A stretch of DNA of 64,000 bases from Olivibacter sp. SDN3 (GTDB lineage Bacteria > Bacteroidota > Bacteroidia > Sphingobacteriales > Sphingobacteriaceae): assembly GCF_014334135.1 (NCBI RefSeq), contig NZ_CP060497.1:4650001-4714000 (forward strand). The letters run 5' to 3'. Under the pieces are notes generated by a model. It was not told the origin of the DNA, made no database searches, and was given only the letters and a program-made list of their open reading frames with translations. The position numbers and the translations under genes were made by a program. This document shows positions 39,968-50,606 of this stretch, piece after piece. The first letter of the stretch is position 1. Each line of letters opens with the position of its first letter.

Positions 39968-40956
39968 GTTGGTTACACCGGAAATTGTTAAAATTTAAAC
40001 CATACGACTTATTCATTGAATGGACCAAAGTCTTAGTACTTCCGGGTTTTGGAAAACTGCCTCTATACACTGTAGCTTTATTTTTCTTTCAGGAAATTGG
40101 AAGGGAATCTCTTCTCAACAAAGCTTCATCCTTGGCATACTCTTTTATGCTTGCCATTTTCCCGGGTATCATTTTTTTATTTACACTCATCCCTTATATT
40201 AGAGTCTTTATCGAAGATTTCCAAGAGCAACTATTGGAATTCATGCAGATGATATTACCAGTTGATGCATATAACACCATAGAATCTACACTTTTGGACA
40301 TTGTAACCAATCAAAACAGTAGGTTGCTTTCTTTTGGTTTTGTAATGGCTATGATTTTTGCCACCAATGGTATTCATAGTTTAATGTTGGCTTTCAACAA
40401 GTCATCATTGGTTTTGGAAAATCGCAGTTTTATTAAACAGCGCCTTGTTGCTCTTGGTCTGACAATTATGATTATAATGGCGCTTACGGTAGGCATGGGC
40501 ATTGTCACTTTTGCATCTTTTGTTATCCGGCATATAAGGAACAACTTAGAAATTACTAATGCATTCTGGACTTGGCTTATCAGCGTTACACGGTGGATTA
40601 TACTTTTCGGCATTTACTTTTTCACCCTAAGTATCTTATACAAATATGGCCCTTCATCATCAAAAAAATGGAGTTTCTTCAGTCCTGGAGCTACCTTAGC
40701 GACAATACTAGCCGCATTTACGTTCTGGGGATTCGCGTTTTACATTAATAACTTTAATACTTATAATAAGCTCTACGGTTCTATTGGTACGTTAATAGTT
40801 ATCATGATCTGGCTCTATCTAAATTCTCTTATTTTATTAATAGGATTCGAACTAAATGCCAGTATCGCGCTATCCAAACAAAGCATTAAAATAGTGAAAC
40901 CCCGATTTAATAGCTTTAAAACCGGGGTAAAAAAAGAAGATATGCTAAAGAAATAA
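39964..40956 (+). CDS. YihY/BrkB family membrane protein
   Basis: The 330-residue protein has about six transmembrane segments and the family segments SLAYSFMLAIFPGIIFLFTL and SLRLYGSIGTLIV-like (NKLYGSIGTLIVIMIWLYLN) with a conserved FELNA near the end. The family was once called ribonuclease BN but is now regarded as an integral membrane protein of uncertain role, possibly a transporter. It overlaps the thioesterase gene by 4 bp (ATGA). Confidence 0.88.
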   Translation: MSWLHRKLLKFKPYDLFIEWTKVLVLPGFGKLPLYTVALFFFQEIGRESLLNKASSLAYSFMLAIFPGIIFLFTLIPYIRVFIEDFQEQLLEFMQMILPVDAYNTIESTLLDIVTNQNSRLLSFGFVMAMIFATNGIHSLMLAFNKSSLVLENRSFIKQRLVALGLTIMIIMALTVGMGIVTFASFVIRHIRNNLEITNAFWTWLISVTRWIILFGIYFFTLSILYKYGPSSSKKWSFFSPGATLATILAAFTFWGFAFYINNFNTYNKLYGSIGTLIVIMIWLYLNSLILLIGFELNASIALSKQSIKIVKPRFNSFKTGVKKEDMLKK

Positions 40957-40979
40957 TATCAACTATTTTGCGGCCAAGA

Positions 40980-41990
40980 TCATTGCGCTTGATCTTGTTT
41001 CAGCTTCTCAGCTTCGTCTTTTGCGCGCTGTTTTGCCTGCTTTCTAAAGAAACCTCTGAATAAAAAGTTATGCTGTAGAGCTTCCATATTCTGATTTAAT
41101 TTATCCGTACTCTGTTCTAAGTTATTCATTGTTTTTTTCATCTGAACGGCCATCTCCTCATCATTAAGCAGCGTACCTAATGCATTATCATTCGTATTCA
41201 TTTTGTCGGTAGCGTTTTTAAGATTCTCAGTCAAAGAAGAAGTTGTTTGGGTAATTCCCGCTAACTGCGCAGCAGAACTGCGTAGACTCTGGTATACGGT
41301 GGTGTCAGTCAGAATTTCATTTGCCAAAGACCCCTCGGTATTTAGCTTTTCGGTAAATAATTGCAACGATGCAGAAACCTTTGCTGTATTGGCCGCTGTT
41401 TGTGACAAGCTAGCCATAATCGACTTAACCTGCAAAGCCATCAAAGAGTCGGTAAGTACAGCCCCAATAGTTCCCTCTCCGTTTGTTATCCTTTCACTTA
41501 GTTTTTTTACATCACCTGTAATAGCCACTAAATTTTCATTATTAACCTGTAATGTAGCCATCATCTCTTCTGTGTCCGTACTCTTTACAGATTGAAGTAA
41601 ATCTCCAGGTTCAACAACGGCCACATCGGCGCTCCCCCCTTGAATCACAATGATCTTATTTCCTATAAAACCTTCAGAACTGATGCGTACTTCAGCGTCC
41701 TTTCTAATATAATCTTGCGACTTCTCTTCGATATTAAAATCAATTTCGACGTGTGAATTTTCTATCAATTTAATGTTTTTTATCGTTCCTATTTTCACTC
41801 CAGAGAAAACAACATTATTTCCAGTTTTTAATCCACCCGCATTATCGAATACCGCTTTTAAATGTATTGTCTTTGTAAAGCGCTTTTGATTGCCTCCCAA
41901 AACAAAAATTGCAGTTACAAAAAACACAATGCCTATTAAGGTAAACAAGCCTACTATTACAGACTTCTTATTATCTGAATTACTACTCAT
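40980..41990 (-). CDS. MlaD-like MCE-domain protein
   Basis: The 336-residue protein has an N-terminal transmembrane helix (about 10-30). An MCE domain (about 38-120: IHLKAVFDNAGGLKTGNNVVFSG, then VKIGTIKNIKLI and VRISSEGFIGNKII) and a long helical C-terminus follow. MlaD-type proteins form hexameric rings that carry phospholipids across the periplasm. The genes for the ATPase and permease lie directly upstream, so the three form an Mla-type ABC transporter. Confidence 0.9.
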   Translation of the reverse strand: MSSNSDNKKSVIVGLFTLIGIVFFVTAIFVLGGNQKRFTKTIHLKAVFDNAGGLKTGNNVVFSGVKIGTIKNIKLIENSHVEIDFNIEEKSQDYIRKDAEVRISSEGFIGNKIIVIQGGSADVAVVEPGDLLQSVKSTDTEEMMATLQVNNENLVAITGDVKKLSERITNGEGTIGAVLTDSLMALQVKSIMASLSQTAANTAKVSASLQLFTEKLNTEGSLANEILTDTTVYQSLRSSAAQLAGITQTTSSLTENLKNATDKMNTNDNALGTLLNDEEMAVQMKKTMNNLEQSTDKLNQNMEALQHNFLFRGFFRKQAKQRAKDEAEKLKQDQAQ

Positions 41991-41995
41991 ATAGT

Positions 41996-42769
41996 TTATA
42001 CAATAAAATTATAATCATAAAATGCTTTTACTCGATCATCTTTCGAATCAAAAATCTCATCGAATCTACCCTGACGCTCAAACTTCCCATCTAGTAACAT
42101 GACAATCCTGTCTCCCACTTCCTTGGCGCAGGTTAAATCGTGGGTGATAATAATTGAAGACGTTTTGTATTCTTCCTGTACAGCGTTTATCAGATTATTG
42201 ATCTCTGTACAGGTGATTGGATCTAAACCGGCCGTTGGTTCGTCGTATAACATGATATCTGGCCGCAAAATAAGTGTTCTGGCAATGCCAATACGTTTCC
42301 GTTGCCCACCTGAAAGTTCTGAAGGCATTTGATCTAAGGCTTGTAATAAACCAACAGATTCTAATACCTGCATAATCTCCTTATCAATTTCACTCCTGGT
42401 TAATGTGCGTTTATTTCTTACCAGTGGAAACTCCAAATTTTCTCGCACCGTCATGCTATCATATAGTGCACTATTTTGGAAAGAAAAGCCAATCCGTAAT
42501 CGCAATTCCATTAATGCTTTCTCGTCTAATAGATTGACGTGCTCTCCCAGTACATTGACAAGCCCTTCATCTGGTTCCAGTAAACCTGAAATAATCTTTA
42601 TCAAAACAGATTTACCCGTACCCGACCGTCCTAATACTACTAAATTCTCACCTTCATAAAGTTGCAAATTTACGCCCTTTAATACATGTAGATCGCCAAA
42701 AGATTTTCGTAAGTCCCGAAGGTCGATCACTGTATTATCGTAATTTATATGAGCCAATTGTTTTTCCAT
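41996..42769 (-). CDS. ABC transporter ATPase, MlaF-like
   Basis: The 257-residue ATPase has Walker A LGRSGTGKSVLIK near 46-58, the signature LSGGQRKRIGIARTL near 150, Walker B DIMLYDEPTAGLDP near 170 and the H-loop ITHD near 205. The position between the permease and the MCE gene identifies it as the MlaF-type motor of a phospholipid transporter. It starts 2 bp after the permease stop and ends 5 bp before the MCE gene. Confidence 0.93.
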   Translation of the reverse strand: MEKQLAHINYDNTVIDLRDLRKSFGDLHVLKGVNLQLYEGENLVVLGRSGTGKSVLIKIISGLLEPDEGLVNVLGEHVNLLDEKALMELRLRIGFSFQNSALYDSMTVRENLEFPLVRNKRTLTRSEIDKEIMQVLESVGLLQALDQMPSELSGGQRKRIGIARTLILRPDIMLYDEPTAGLDPITCTEINNLINAVQEEYKTSSIIITHDLTCAKEVGDRIVMLLDGKFERQGRFDEIFDSKDDRVKAFYDYNFIV

Positions 42770-42771
42770 AA

Positions 42772-43536
42772 CTATCCGCGCATACTTTGTACAATCATTA
42801 CAACTAATTGTTCTTCTATAAAAATCAAGAACATAGAGGCTACAACCGCAGCATTGGCAGCTTTACCTACACCTTCTGTACCTTTAGAAGAATGATAACC
42901 CTGATAACATCCAACGATTCCAATTGTAAATCCAAAAAAACCAGCTTTAATAATTGCCTGAAAAATATCCAGAAAAGATACTGTTTCAAACACTTGGTCA
43001 AAGAAACTAATAAAACTAACGGACTCATGCTGATAAACATTTAAAAATGAACCCATTAACCCAACAAAACCAGTGTAGCAACTTAATATTGGAATCATAA
43101 TTGTGGTTGCCAATACTCGGCTAACCACCAAAAATTTAAATGGATTCGTCCCGGAAACTTCCATAGCATCTATCTGTTCGGTTACCTTCATGGATCCTAG
43201 CTCCGCCCCAATATTTGAACCGACTTTTCCTGCGGCAATTAATGCTGTGACCAATGGGGCCAATGCCCTCACAATGGCAATAGCTATTAAAGAAGGTAAC
43301 ATGGCTGTTGCGCCAAATTCTTCCAAAGAAGGTCTCGACTGGTTTGTAAATACAATTCCTGTTATAAAGCCTGTCAAGGATATTAAGGGTAATGACTTCA
43401 CTCCTACCTCATAGCATTGGTTCATTATTTCCCTAAATTCATAAGGAGGCATAAAAAGCTCTTTAAAAAACCGCATGATAAATTGGTGCACATTACCTAA
43501 TTGAATAAGCTTTTGGTCAATTTTTCTAGAAATCAT
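42772..43536 (-). CDS. ABC transporter permease, MlaE-like
   Basis: The 254-residue protein has about five to six hydrophobic segments and the MlaE signature GKVGSNIGAELGSMKVTEQIDAMEVSGTNPF near 118-150. It forms the membrane channel of the Mla-type system that moves phospholipids between membranes. It is the first gene of the three-gene minus-strand unit. Confidence 0.93.
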   Translation of the reverse strand: MISRKIDQKLIQLGNVHQFIMRFFKELFMPPYEFREIMNQCYEVGVKSLPLISLTGFITGIVFTNQSRPSLEEFGATAMLPSLIAIAIVRALAPLVTALIAAGKVGSNIGAELGSMKVTEQIDAMEVSGTNPFKFLVVSRVLATTIMIPILSCYTGFVGLMGSFLNVYQHESVSFISFFDQVFETVSFLDIFQAIIKAGFFGFTIGIVGCYQGYHSSKGTEGVGKAANAAVVASMFLIFIEEQLVVMIVQSMRG

Positions 43537-43862
43537 CTCTTCTCTTTGTCAGCAAAAAACATAATATACCCTATTATGTTTTTTGCAAAAGTATATTTTT
43601 ATTAATTAATTTCCTTTGTTGGTAACACAAAAGTTAACACATCTTACCGTTTGTGGGAATTATGAGATTTATATGAAAAAACTATAAGCCGACAGTAGGT
43701 TTTTTCACAAAAGATGATGCCCCTATACCGAATTATTTATTTTGTTTTCGCTCTTTATTTTAAAAAATTTACTTTTAGACACTGATTCAAAGACAGTGTT
43801 ACGCATTGTTATGTAAAAAACAGTAACTGATGACAGGCTTATTAACTTAACAAACCTTTAAA
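43537..43862. other. Divergent intergenic region without a further gene
   Basis: This 326-bp AT-rich gap separates the divergent MlaE-like and GDSL-hydrolase genes. It must hold both promoters. No strong consensus pair, RNA gene or notable repeat is visible. Confidence 0.5.
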
Positions 43863-44618
43863 ATGACAAACAGACGAAGCTTTATTCAAAAACTAGCGCT
43901 TGGCAGCACTTTAGCTATCAGCATTCCAGATATTGTATCGGCAGCAAATTTGAGCAGCAATAATACTATTAAACTTAACCGAGATGATGTAGTATTATTT
44001 CAAGGTGATTCTATTACAGACGCTGGTAGAGATAAACAAGAAACAGCAGCTAATACCCAAGCGTCATTGGGAAACGGGTACTCGGCATTGGCAGCAGCAC
44101 AACTATTACTCAAATATGGATCTTTAAATTTACATATTTATAACAGAGGCATCAGTGGAAACAAAGTATACCAACTTGCTGAAAGATGGGAACAGGACAC
44201 GTTAAATCTTAAACCCAATGTACTTAGTATTCTTATAGGGGTAAATGACTTTTGGCATACTTTGGCAGATAAAGACCCATATGAGGGAACTGTAGCAACG
44301 TATGAAAAAGATTACCGTGCACTATTAGACTACACAAAGAAAATATTACCAGACACGCAGCTGGTTATAGGAGAACCTTTCGCTATTAAAGGCGTGAAGG
44401 CAGTAAACACTGAATGGTATCCTGCTTTTGACGAATATCGTGCTGTTGCCAAGGCGCTTGCCGCAGAATTTAATGCTATATTTATTCCTTATCAACAGGT
44501 GTTTGATGAAGCCATTCAGCAGGCACCAGCTCAATATTGGACAGGAGATGGCGTGCATACCACGTTAGCTGGAGCCGCACTGATGGCTGAAGCTTGGTTA
44601 AAAGTAGTTAGTGGTTGA
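43863..44618 (+). CDS. SGNH/GDSL-family hydrolase with Tat-type signal
   Basis: The 251-residue protein begins MTNRRSFIQKLALGSTLAIS, a twin-arginine-type signal (NRRSFIQK), and is probably exported. The SGNH blocks are present: FQGDSITDAGR with the nucleophile serine near 50, GISGNK, GVNDFWH, and GDGVHTTLAG with the Asp-x-x-His pair. It is predicted to be an esterase, perhaps acting on acetylated polysaccharide. The natural substrate is unknown. Confidence 0.88.
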   Translation: MTNRRSFIQKLALGSTLAISIPDIVSAANLSSNNTIKLNRDDVVLFQGDSITDAGRDKQETAANTQASLGNGYSALAAAQLLLKYGSLNLHIYNRGISGNKVYQLAERWEQDTLNLKPNVLSILIGVNDFWHTLADKDPYEGTVATYEKDYRALLDYTKKILPDTQLVIGEPFAIKGVKAVNTEWYPAFDEYRAVAKALAAEFNAIFIPYQQVFDEAIQQAPAQYWTGDGVHTTLAGAALMAEAWLKVVSG

Positions 44619-44697
44619 ACCGTATTCGTTTATTGTCGATTTATGTTATATAACGGTACAAATGACCATCGATTTCAATCTCTCTAAATAGTCAAAA

Positions 44698-45882
44698 ATG
44701 ACAACGCCCCAAACATTGCTCAATTCCATATTGGATAATGATTTTTACAAATTCACGATGCAACATGCAGTTATCAAGCTTTTCCCAAAAGCCGAAGCAT
44801 CCTATGAATTTATTAATCGTGGCGATCATAAGTACCCAGAAGGTTTTGCCGAAGCGCTGAGATACGCAGTTGCTAAGATGGCCAGTTTACAGTTAAGTAA
44901 AGAAGAGAAAACATATTTACAAACCACCTGCCCTTACTTAGACCCGACATATCTTGATTTTTTACAAGGGTACCGATACGATCCAGAAGAAGTTGCAATA
45001 ACACAGCATGGAGGTATACTATCTGTAAAAATTACTGGCTATTGGTACAGGACAATCTTATGGGAGGTTCCAATCATGTCCTTGATTTCTGAACTATACT
45101 ACAAAATGAATCAACTGATCGGTCACACCGACAATGAAGTAGTCGAAACAGCTAGGCGTAAAATTGAAAAATACAATGCTTTGGGAGTTACGATTGCCGA
45201 ATTCGGCACACGTCGAAGACATTCCTACCATACGCACAGGCTAGTAGTACAAACCCTTAGACGTTTTGGCACAAAAAGCTTCATAGGGACCAGTAATGTA
45301 CATCTGGCTATGTTGAACCAAACAAAACCTATTGGTACGCATGCCCATGAATGGTTTATGTTTCATGCAGCTAAGTATGGTTTCAAAATGGCCAACAACC
45401 TGGGCCTACAACATTGGGCGAACGTATACCGGGGAGACCTCGGAATAGCGCTATCTGATACGTATACAACAGATGTGTTCTTCTCTCAATTTGATAAAAT
45501 GTTCGCTAAGTTATTTGATGGTGTCCGACATGATAGTGGCGACCCGATTGTCTTCGCCAACAAAACCATAGCACACTATCAGGAGAAAGGAGTCAATCCT
45601 CTCTCAAAGACAATTATTTTTTCTGATGGTCTAGATTACGAAAAAGTAGAGCATATTGCCCTACATTGTAAAGGGAAAATAGGCATTTCGTTTGGAATAG
45701 GTACAAACTTTACAAATGATGTTGGTTTAAGCCCTTTAAATATTGTAATAAAGATGACGGAAGCGCATCCTGATGACGCGTATTGGACACCTGTAGTTAA
45801 ATTATCAGATGTTAAAGGTAAATATACCGGCGATCAAAAAATGATAAGCTTAAGTAAAACGATATTAGGGATAACGGACTAA
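44698..45882 (+). CDS. pncB: Nicotinate phosphoribosyltransferase
   Basis: The 394-residue protein has the PncB features LDNDFYKFTMQHAV, YEFINRGDHKYPEGFA, FGTRRRHSYHTHRLVVQTL with the regulatory histidine, GTSNVHLA, GTHAHEW and GVRHDSGDP. It converts nicotinate and PRPP to nicotinate mononucleotide in NAD salvage. Its stop codon shares one base with the next gene's start. NAD salvage has no obvious link with the distant TIR effector. Confidence 0.95.
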   Translation: MTTPQTLLNSILDNDFYKFTMQHAVIKLFPKAEASYEFINRGDHKYPEGFAEALRYAVAKMASLQLSKEEKTYLQTTCPYLDPTYLDFLQGYRYDPEEVAITQHGGILSVKITGYWYRTILWEVPIMSLISELYYKMNQLIGHTDNEVVETARRKIEKYNALGVTIAEFGTRRRHSYHTHRLVVQTLRRFGTKSFIGTSNVHLAMLNQTKPIGTHAHEWFMFHAAKYGFKMANNLGLQHWANVYRGDLGIALSDTYTTDVFFSQFDKMFAKLFDGVRHDSGDPIVFANKTIAHYQEKGVNPLSKTIIFSDGLDYEKVEHIALHCKGKIGISFGIGTNFTNDVGLSPLNIVIKMTEAHPDDAYWTPVVKLSDVKGKYTGDQKMISLSKTILGITD

Positions 45883-46583
45883 TGGATAATGATATTTTTG
45901 GAAATGCGTTGCTAGATTATTATCATAAAAAACGATCAACGGCACCTCTTATACTGCATAATAACTACGGCGAAGACGAAGAAATGCCCGTAGAGATTTT
46001 TTTTAGAGAAATTGATGACTTTCCTGAACTCGAGTTCATTGCATTGGCACTTACCGATGGAAAGGTATTAGATGTTGGAGCAGGAGCTGGAAGTCATTGT
46101 TTATATCTTCAGCAAAAAGGTGTTGACGTAACCGCCTTGGAGATTTCTCCCATTGCTTGCCAAATCATGGCCAAACGTGGAATAAAAAAAATAATCAATC
46201 AAGATATTTTCAGTTATAAAGAAGAAAAATTTGACACCCTTTTGTTTTTGATGAATGGGATTGGACTTGCGGAAAATATAGCGGGTTTAAAAAAACTATT
46301 AAATCACTGTAAAAAGCTTCTTAATACGGGCGGCCAGCTTATCTTTGATTCTTCTGATGTTTCCTATCTATATGAAAGTGATCTTGAAAGACCAATGGTT
46401 TATCATGGAGAGATACACTTTCAGTACGAATATAAAAACCAATTGGGAGATCCTTTTGGTTGGTTGTATATTGACCAAGAGACGCTTATACTAATCGCTC
46501 AACGCAGCGGTTGGGTAGTGCAAATCTTGTACGAAGATGAAAATGATCAATACCTGGTAAGGCTTTCTCTAAGTACGCCTTAA
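45882..46583 (+). CDS. Class I SAM-dependent methyltransferase
   Basis: The 233-residue protein has the SAM-binding motif [16 protein letters not shown] near 64-79, [13 protein letters not shown] (acidic loop), and [16 protein letters not shown] near motif IV. Substrate is unknown. It overlaps pncB by one base and ends 4 bp into the converging mutS 3' end. Confidence 0.88.
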   Translation: MDNDIFGNALLDYYHKKRSTAPLILHNNYGEDEEMPVEIFFREIDDFPELEFIALALTDGKVLDVGAGAGSHCLYLQQKGVDVTALEISPIACQIMAKRGIKKIINQDIFSYKEEKFDTLLFLMNGIGLAENIAGLKKLLNHCKKLLNTGGQLIFDSSDVSYLYESDLERPMVYHGEIHFQYEYKNQLGDPFGWLYIDQETLILIAQRSGWVVQILYEDENDQYLVRLSLSTP

Positions 46584-49189
46584 TTTTTAAGTAAACGTTG
46601 AATTTCATCAAGTTTCATCAAAGCTTCTACGGGTGTTAGCGCGTTTACATCTAGATTATTTAACATATCCCTGATCTTTACCAGTATCGGATCGTCAATA
46701 GAAAACATCTGTAATTGATAGGCTTGCTTTTGTATTTTCTTAATACTATCCTTGATATGTTCTCCGCCGGTACGCTCCTGTTCCAATCGTTTTAAAATAT
46801 CATTGGCCCGCATTACTAACTTAGGCGGCATACCTGCCATTTTAGCCACATGGATGCCAAAACTATGTTCACTTCCTCCCGGAACCAATTTACGCAAGAA
46901 GATAACCTTATTATTAATTTCTTTTACAGAAACATTAAAGTTTTTAACACGATTAAACGTGTTAGTCAATTCATTCAGTTCGTGGTAATGCGTAGCGAAA
47001 AGTGTTTTTGCTTTTGCCGCTGGGTGGTTATGTAAATATTCAGCAATTGCCCAAGCAATAGAAATTCCATCATAAGTGCTTGTCCCCCGCCCAATCTCAT
47101 CTAGCAAAATGAGGCTTCTATCAGAAATATTATTTAATATACTTGCTGTTTCATTCATCTCCACCATGAAAGTAGATTCGCCCGAAGATAAATTATCAGA
47201 AGCGCCAACTCTAGTGAAAATTTTGTCCACAAGTCCTATCGTTGCCTGTTTCGCAGGCACAAAACAGCCCATTTGTGCCATCAAAACAATAAGCCCAGTT
47301 TGCCTTAACAAGGCGGATTTTCCGGCCATATTTGGACCGGTAACAATAATTATCTGCTGTTTTTCGCTATCTAAAAGAACATCATTTGTAATATATTCCT
47401 CTCCAACAGGTAGTGTTTTCTCAATGACAGGATGACGCCCCCCCTTGATATCAAGTACCCGGCCTTCATTAATCAACGGTTTTACGTAATGCTGCTGTCT
47501 GGCAATTGAAGCAAAGTTTAATAGCACGTCAAGCTGTGCAACCAAACCTGCGTTCAGTTGTACAGGCTTAATATAGGCCAATAATGAAACCAACAATTCA
47601 TTATACAGGCGATTTTCGATTCCCTGTATTTTATCTTCGGCCCCTAAAATTTGCTCTTCATACGTTTTAAGTTCATTAGTGATATATCGTTCTGCATTCA
47701 CCAGTGTCTGTTTCCTTACCCAATCGGAAGGTACTTTATCTTTATGAGCGTTAGTAACCTCTAGGTAATAACCAAAAACATTATTAAAAGATATTTTCAA
47801 CGAAGGAATACCGGTTAACTCCGACTCCCGGCGTTGAATTTCAAGTAGGTAATCTTTCCCCCCAAATGCCACCTTACGCAACCGGTCTAACTCCTCATCC
47901 ACACCATCAGCTATTACGTTGCCTTTTATCAAAAGTACGGGAGGCTCCTGCTGCAATTCTTTGTCTAAACGTTCGATTATTAGTTCACAAGGGTTTAACT
48001 GCTCGGAAATCATTTTCAAAGCAGAAGAATCCACGTTACTTGTCAATTCCTTCAATTTCGCTATCGACGTCAGCGCTCGTTTGAGCTGGATTAACTCTCT
48101 GGGGTTTGCTTTTTGTAAACCGATTTTACTGATCAAACGTTCTAGATCGCCTATCTGCTTAATTTCTTGAATCAAATGTTCCCTTAAGTCTTCATTCCTT
48201 AACAAGTAATCGACAACATTTAGTCGTTCTTCTATAGGAGCTTTATCTTTCAAGGGCATCACCATCCACCTTTTTAAAAGCCTAGCTCCCATCGGGGATG
48301 ATGTATTGTCAAGTACATCTACCAAGGTTATTGCCTGCTCATTGCTTGAACCAAGGAGTTCAAGATTACGAATAGTAAAGCGGTCCAACCACATATAACG
48401 CTCTTCTTCTATACGCGCAATGTGTGAGATATGTTGTAAATTTCGATGTTCTGTTTCATTAAGATAATGCAACGCTACACCGGCAGCAGTTATACCAAAT
48501 GGCATTCGATCGATACCAAAGCCCTTTAGCGAATTAACTTCAAAATGTTTAAGTAAAGTTTCTTCTGCATAATCACCGGTATAAGGCCAATCATCTAAAG
48601 AAAAGGTATAGAATCGATCACCAAAATTTGTCTTGACGTCATTCGAACTTCGTTTTGGAAAAATAACTTCACTGGGTTTAAACCCCTGCAACAACTTATC
48701 AATATAATCAGGATTTCCCTGCGCGACTAAGAACTCACCCGTAGAAATATCTAAAAAAGCAACACCTACATTACTCTTTTCAAAAAATAATGAAGCTAAG
48801 TAATTGTTAGATTTTTGTTGAACAATATTATCGTTATAAGATACGCCGGGTGTTACTAACTCCGTAACACCTCTCTTCACAATGGTTTTTACTGATTTTG
48901 GATCTTCCAGTTGATCACATATGGCTACACGTTGCCCTGCGCGCACCAACTTTGGCAAGTAGGTTTCTAGCGAGTGATGAGGAAAACCAGCAAGCGCAGT
49001 TTCAGAAGCACTCCCATTACCGCGCTTTGTAAGCACTATTCCCAATATTTCTGCTGCCTTAACGGCGTCAGAACCAAATGTTTCATAAAAATCACCTACC
49101 CTAAATAACAATAAAGCTCCTGGATATTTCACTTTAATGCTATTATACTGCTGCATCAATGGAGTTTCTTTCTTCGCTGTCTTTGCCAA
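46580..49189 (-). CDS. mutS: DNA mismatch repair protein MutS
   Basis: The 869-residue protein has the N-terminal mismatch-binding FYETFGSDA (F-x-E motif near residue 32), the connector and clamp domains, and the ATPase: [15 protein letters not shown] near 612, [28 protein letters not shown] and [10 protein letters not shown]. It recognises mismatches and starts repair. Length and all motifs are standard. Confidence 0.97.
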   Translation of the reverse strand: MAKTAKKETPLMQQYNSIKVKYPGALLLFRVGDFYETFGSDAVKAAEILGIVLTKRGNGSASETALAGFPHHSLETYLPKLVRAGQRVAICDQLEDPKSVKTIVKRGVTELVTPGVSYNDNIVQQKSNNYLASLFFEKSNVGVAFLDISTGEFLVAQGNPDYIDKLLQGFKPSEVIFPKRSSNDVKTNFGDRFYTFSLDDWPYTGDYAEETLLKHFEVNSLKGFGIDRMPFGITAAGVALHYLNETEHRNLQHISHIARIEEERYMWLDRFTIRNLELLGSSNEQAITLVDVLDNTSSPMGARLLKRWMVMPLKDKAPIEERLNVVDYLLRNEDLREHLIQEIKQIGDLERLISKIGLQKANPRELIQLKRALTSIAKLKELTSNVDSSALKMISEQLNPCELIIERLDKELQQEPPVLLIKGNVIADGVDEELDRLRKVAFGGKDYLLEIQRRESELTGIPSLKISFNNVFGYYLEVTNAHKDKVPSDWVRKQTLVNAERYITNELKTYEEQILGAEDKIQGIENRLYNELLVSLLAYIKPVQLNAGLVAQLDVLLNFASIARQQHYVKPLINEGRVLDIKGGRHPVIEKTLPVGEEYITNDVLLDSEKQQIIIVTGPNMAGKSALLRQTGLIVLMAQMGCFVPAKQATIGLVDKIFTRVGASDNLSSGESTFMVEMNETASILNNISDRSLILLDEIGRGTSTYDGISIAWAIAEYLHNHPAAKAKTLFATHYHELNELTNTFNRVKNFNVSVKEINNKVIFLRKLVPGGSEHSFGIHVAKMAGMPPKLVMRANDILKRLEQERTGGEHIKDSIKKIQKQAYQLQMFSIDDPILVKIRDMLNNLDVNALTPVEALMKLDEIQRLLKN

Positions 49190-49248
49190 AATATAAATAA
49201 GTTTAAAGCGGTAAAAATAAGATAAAATTTAGTTACCCGTCAGCTCTA

Positions 49249-49590
49249 TTACCAATCTTCATCATCAGGTTCGATTCCCAATAGTGAATCGTGTACTGAC
49301 TGGAGTTCTGCCAACGCATGCAAATTGTTTGCTTGCTTTGCAACAGCCATTCCCTTTTGATAAATTTCTATCGCTTTCTCCTTTTGCTGCAATGATTCAT
49401 ACAATTTACCAAAGTGGTAATAAGTTCCTACGTATCCGGGATGATTATTCACGAGCTTGCGAAAATAACGCAACGCCTGTTTAGTATCGTTCTGTTTAAC
49501 GTACTCAGAAGCAATAGCATATATTACAAAAGGATCATTGGGATTGGCTTCTTGAAAACTAAAAAGTTTTTCCAAACGTTCGTTACTCAT
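49249..49590 (-). CDS. Small tetratricopeptide-repeat protein
   Basis: The 113-residue protein contains about two and a half TPR units: DPFVIYAIASEYVKQNDTKQAL and GYVGTYYHFGKLYESLQQKEKAI. TPRs are protein-binding scaffolds; the partner is unknown. It lies upstream of mutS with a 59-bp gap and may be co-transcribed. Confidence 0.82.
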   Translation of the reverse strand: MSNERLEKLFSFQEANPNDPFVIYAIASEYVKQNDTKQALRYFRKLVNNHPGYVGTYYHFGKLYESLQQKEKAIEIYQKGMAVAKQANNLHALAELQSVHDSLLGIEPDDEDW

Positions 49591-49780
49591 ATTATTGTGC
49601 CCCTAAAAATTTAATAGTTATGCGATTTTTCATATCTTTAAAACCTTGAGAGACCAAAGATAGAAAAGTATGTTTTGATTTCACAATAATAGAAAATATG
49701 ACTGCTTCTAGCAATACGGGTCATCGAACAAGCAAATACCAGTTATGTAAAATAAAACCAGAGAGATTTAAACAAAAAAG

Positions 49781-50518
49781 ATGAAAGTATTAGTTTGTAT
49801 AAGTAACGTTCCGGACACTACCTCGAAAATCACCTTTTCAAACGGAGATACCGAATTCAATACAACGGGCATACAATTTATTGTAAACCCATATGATGAA
49901 ATAGCACTATCCAAAGCAATTGAGTTAAGCGAAGGAGGAAAAGGAACTATCACCGTAATTAATGTTGGCGAAGCTTCAACAGAACCTACCATTAGAAAAG
50001 CATTGGCAACTGGTGCCGACAAAGCGGTACGGGTTAATGCGCACCCCAGAGACGCCTGGTTTGTTGCTAACCAGATAGCTAATTATGCTAAACACGAAGA
50101 CTTTGATTTAATTTTACTGGGCCGTGAATCTATTGATTATAACGGAACTCAGGTAGCAGGATTAGTTGGTGAGTTACTGAATATACCGTCCGTATCAATC
50201 GCAAAAAAAATAAGCATTGAAGACAATAAAGCCACTATTGAGCGGGAAATAGAAGGTGGTAAAGAAATAATTTCAGTCCCATTGCCAATTGCAATTGGAA
50301 CTGCAGAAGGAGTTGCAGAACCAAGAATCCCGAATATGAGGGGGATTATGTCTGCCAGAACAAAACCATTGGAGGTTATTGATGCAATAGAGGTACCTCA
50401 GCTCGCTAAAGTTATTAAATATGAAACACCCGCTCCCAGAGGGGCTGTAACATTGATTGATGCAGCAGAAGCAGAAAAATTAGTAGATCTGCTACATACC
50501 AAAGCACGGGTAATCTAA
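49781..50518 (+). CDS. etfB: Electron transfer flavoprotein, beta subunit
   Basis: The 245-residue protein has the EtfB pattern MKVLVCISNVPDTTSKI, FIVNPYDEIALSKAIEL, LGRESIDYNGTQVAG and GIMSARTKPLEVID. It binds AMP and pairs with EtfA to carry electrons from acyl-CoA dehydrogenases. etfA follows after 88 bp. Confidence 0.95.
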   Translation: MKVLVCISNVPDTTSKITFSNGDTEFNTTGIQFIVNPYDEIALSKAIELSEGGKGTITVINVGEASTEPTIRKALATGADKAVRVNAHPRDAWFVANQIANYAKHEDFDLILLGRESIDYNGTQVAGLVGELLNIPSVSIAKKISIEDNKATIEREIEGGKEIISVPLPIAIGTAEGVAEPRIPNMRGIMSARTKPLEVIDAIEVPQLAKVIKYETPAPRGAVTLIDAAEAEKLVDLLHTKARVI

Positions 50519-50606
50519 GGATATAGTTTATATGTTTGTATAAAGAAAGCAAACAACGTTAAGTACGTCCTTTTCTAATTCACATTAAAATAAAAACACT
50601 CTGATA